Source: Citrus sinensis
Taxonomy: Eukaryota; Streptophyta; Magnoliopsida; Sapindales; Rutaceae
Assembly: GCF_022201045.2 (NCBI RefSeq)
Contig: NC_068560.1
Span: 27,421,501 to 27,485,500 of the forward strand
Reading direction: 5' to 3'
Length of the DNA: 64,000 bases
The translations under genes and the position numbers were made by a program. The notes under the pieces are model-generated. The model searched no databases. It was given only the letters and a program-made list of their open reading frames with translations, and had not been told where the DNA came from. Numbering within the stretch: the first letter of the stretch is position 1; each line of letters begins with the position of its first letter. Shown here in pieces: positions 61,615-64,000 of this stretch.

Positions 61615-61640
61615 GGTCGTTTGTAAGCTTTTTGAATAAT

Positions 61641-61658
61641 TACATTCATTTGGCTTTT
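61641..61658. repeat. LINE target-site duplication, right copy
   Basis: Identical to 55719-55736. Confidence 0.88.
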
Positions 61659-61682
61659 AAGCTGTGGGTAATGTCTTTTCAG

Positions 61683-61789
61683 GGCTCACTTACTCAATCG
61701 GGAAGACCAACTTTGCCTTGGATTTGGTTAGCAGGTTGAAGACAGAGACGATGATTAATGTCCATTTTTGGTATGCAAAATATGACAAG
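61683..61789 (+). other. Exon-like open segment, unrecognised
   Basis: Follows a plausible acceptor (tgtcttttcag) and ends before GTAGTT. It reads LTYSIGKTNFALDL, then VSRLKTETMINVHFWYAKYDK. Good amino-acid balance suggests a real coding exon of a plus-strand gene. The LINE would lie in the intron just upstream. I could not link it to other exons or to a family. Confidence 0.35.
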
Positions 61790-61838
61790 GTAGTTGGCCG
61801 TGGGTGTCTTTCTTTCCTTTTCTCAAAACTTTATCTTT

Positions 61839-62329
61839 TAAAGAGAAGAGTTGACACCTAGTAACTAGCCTTCTCAATACACATAAAATAGATACATAAA
61901 ACCAAAGAAGGTTGAACAACAGAGTAGAGTAAAAAGTGTATAGAAATACATAAAGATCTAAGTAAACAGATAGCAGGAGATTTATTGGCCTTCATAGACA
62001 GGAGCTTCTAAGGTGGACTTCAACCCAGCTTTCATACGTTAATTATCTTATTTGGATTTTAAATTCTTTGGTTAGTTAATTACTTTTTCCCATTGCTCTG
62101 TACCCTTAATATTCTGATGTTCAATTACAAATTCCTGAAACCACTGATTTGGTGATTTCCTGTGTGGTTGATCATTTTATATGTCTAACTAATTTGCTGG
62201 GCATGCATGCATATGCTACCGAGATTTTAAGGCAATATTTCTTAGCAGAGGAATTACGTACATGAGGGCAGAACAGAGCAGAGCAGGAATTGCCTCATTT
62301 TTATTTGCGCTTGTATTCTAGAGGGTTAT
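61839..62329. repeat. Direct repeat, left copy (~490 bp)
   Basis: Nearly identical to 63515-64000, 1,676 bp away: 'aaagagaagagttgacacct' through 'ttgcgcttgtattctag', with only scattered substitutions and small indels. It includes the cluster motif 'ggcaatatttcttagcagag'. Confidence 0.9.
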
Positions 62330-62794
62330 TGTGAGGAGAAAAATTTTTAAGCAGATTTTATATTATGTTCATGTCAGGAATATGCAGTATTTTTTTAATA
62401 TCTCGAATTTACAGACAAGATAACTAGTTAATTACTTCGAAATATGTTAATTTTGCTACAAAATAAGCATCTATGGCGTCATCAGGTGGATGGTCATATC
62501 ATACGTGTGTCAACTCCTCTGAGTTCTGCACTGAAAGAGACTTTCCATTTTCAGCAAAATAATAAATTCAAGCCAAGGGCAAAATGTTTTCAGCTCGGTG
62601 AAATCTCTTGCTGTATCGAAGATGGGAAGACAGACAGTCCTGTAAACTGATCATCAGAGGACTGGATTCACTATGCTCTATTACTGCTCTCTACTCCTCA
62701 TTTTCTGATGTTCAATTAATACCATAAAATCATTATGTGATTGATCATTTTTTATTATTTCAAACTGGTTTGTTAGGCATGGTACTGAGCTCTA

Positions 62795-62890
62795 CCTATT
62801 ATACCTATTGTAGTCGGAGCAGCCGTTACCATTGTCGGGCTGGCAGCTTACCGTGTCTACTTGGCAAGGAAGAATTCTTCCTCATCATAG
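62795..62890 (+). other. Exon-like C-terminal segment with a hydrophobic helix
   Basis: The open frame reads PIIPIVVGAAVTIVGL, then AAYRVYLARKN, a Ser run and TAG. It has the form of a C-terminal membrane anchor with a positively charged end. No start codon or upstream exon is assigned and the family is not recognised. It lies between the two direct repeats. Confidence 0.3.
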
Positions 62891-63364
62891 AGGCTGAACA
62901 TTTATATCTCAACCAGCCACATTCTCAGACAAGCGGATTGCCCCAATTCATTGGGTTTCCTCAGATGTCTCATTTGTAGAGCATTTGATAAAATTTTATT
63001 TTAAATGTCATGTCACTAGCCTAACTCTTCAACTCTTTTTGTATATTTTATCGAGTTAGTTAGTTTGGGAAACTGGAACATAAATTACATGTACAATGGA
63101 ACACGTTATTTTGCAGGAATTGTCCAATAAAAAATTTTGCTATAGTTTTCTTCAATTTTTTCAAATCGATGCCCTTTGTTATACTCTTTTCTTCTCTTTA
63201 AGCATTCTAATTTTGCTAAAAGAGCTCGTTTTCTAATTTTTAAACTTCTTTTTCTGTGTCGTGGTTTATCCCAAAATGTTAGATGATATCATGATAAAAA
63301 AAAATACAGTTTACCATAACGTGCAGTGACAAATTATATTCATACAATTTTCCTCTCCCCTGTC

Positions 63365-63514
63365 ATGGAACTAGCCACAAATTACTTGAAATCCTCAAGG
63401 AGATGGGGCACCTATAAAATTCCAGTTTGGTTTGATGGTGTCTGGAGTCTGGATTGGGCCAAAAATCATTTCAATCATCACAGTATGCCGTTGGCCATCG
63501 TGAAGCGACTCTAG
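63365..63514 (+). other. Short ORF next to the direct repeat (49 aa), unrecognised
   Basis: From ATG at 63365 to TAG at 63512-63514, reading MELATNYLKSSRRWGTYKIPV and then a Trp/His-rich part. Aromatic and charged composition is more protein-like than the other small ORFs nearby. It stops exactly where the right direct repeat begins, so it may be a truncated exon. Could be chance. Confidence 0.25.
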
Positions 63515-64000
63515 TAAAGAGAAGAGTTGACACCTAGTAACTAGCCTTCTCAATACACATAAAATAGATACATAAAACCAAAGAAGGTTGAACAACAGAG
63601 TAGAGTAAAAAGTGTATAGAAATACATAAAGATCTAAGTAAACAGATAGCAGGAGATTTATTGGCCTTCATAGACAGGAGTTTCTAAGGTGGGCTTCAAC
63701 CCTCCTTTCATACGTTACTTATCTTATTTGGATTTAAAGTTATTTGGTTGGTTAATTACTTTTTCCCATTGCCCTGTACCCTTCATATTCTGATGTTCAA
63801 ATATTACAAATTCATGAAACCACTGATTTGCTGATTTCCTGTGTGGTTGATAATTTTATATGTCTAACTGATTTGCTGGTCATGCATGCATATGCTACCG
63901 ATATTTTAAGGCAATATTTCTTAGCAGAGGAGTTACGTACATGAGGGCAGAGCAGAGCAGGAATTGGCTCATTTTTATTTGCGCTTGTATTCTAGGGGGT
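63515..64000. repeat. Direct repeat, right copy (cut by window end)
   Basis: Nearly identical to 61839-62329; continues to the last base of the window, so its full length is unknown. The pair defines a ~1.68-kb tandem duplication unit. Confidence 0.88.

Larger units (their letters stand above)
55737..61640 (-). mobile_element. Full-length L1-type LINE with RNase H, decayed
   Basis: Minus-strand element of about 5.9 kb: short 5' leader, ORF1 with zinc knuckle, ORF2 with endonuclease, reverse transcriptase and RNase H, then a short poly(A). It is flanked by a perfect 18-bp duplication (55719-55736 and 61641-61658). ORF1 has one nonsense codon; ORF2 has about three frameshifts and one nonsense codon. 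The intact long target duplication with few lesions indicates a fairly young, full-length but now inactive copy. Confidence 0.92.

Noticed and set aside
62444-62650. 68-codon ORF between the direct repeats
   Set aside because: No recognisable domain, no splice or start support; could be chance.

Overview
This is nuclear DNA of a dicot plant. The genes have GT-AG introns, several plant-type transposons are present, and there is a coiled-coil NB-ARC-LRR (CNL) resistance-gene cluster. The CNL sequences look most like those I know from Citrus; that is recognition from memory, not a search. No tRNA, rRNA or CRISPR was seen. Layout: (1) 1-3.8 kb is a decayed AT-rich satellite of ~158-bp monomers that become ~316-bp dimers from about 2.2 kb on; it is interrupted by a hairpin-rich MITE at 68-983. 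(2) 4.15-6.72 kb (+) is an intact FAR1/FRS-type MULE transposase-like gene. (3) 8.16-12.45 kb (-) and 18.16-22.64 kb (-) are two paralogous 13-exon genes for Ulp1/C48 SUMO-protease-like proteins. The second has an open frame through all exons. The first has one in-frame stop between its catalytic His/Asp and Cys. FRS and the first ULP gene lie tail to tail, which suggests a large ULP-carrying Mutator-like element or its domesticated remains. (4) 23.73-23.99 kb is an orphan copy of the CNL promoter with no gene behind it. (5) 24.48-29.55 kb is a chimeric retroelement: a short-LTR (~130 bp) TRIM-like shell containing a decayed Copia interior plus one Copia LTR, joined through the shared tRNA-Met primer-binding site, all inside one 5-bp target-site duplication. 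(6) 30.59-42.0 kb and 42.65-53.7 kb are two copies of one segmental duplication. Each carries a CNL gene, CACTA-type repeat sequence, a GT8 xylan glucuronosyltransferase (GUX/PGSIP-like) gene and a short minus-strand exon fragment. The first CNL is intact (966 aa); the second has two deletions. Both GUX copies are broken, but in different exons. (7) 54.06-55.3 kb is a third copy of the CNL 3' flank without a CNL. (8) 55.74-61.64 kb (-) is a full-length but decayed L1-type LINE with a perfect 18-bp target duplication, inserted beside exon-like sequence. (9) 61.8-64.0 kb holds a ~490-bp direct repeat 1,676 bp apart and a few unrecognised exon-like ORFs. How the parts relate: the right half is a birth-and-death resistance-gene cluster in which a cell-wall glycosyltransferase was co-duplicated and then decayed. 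The left half is Mutator-related (transposase plus ULP genes). Indels between the duplicated blocks allow the relative dating of a PIF/Harbinger-like MITE.
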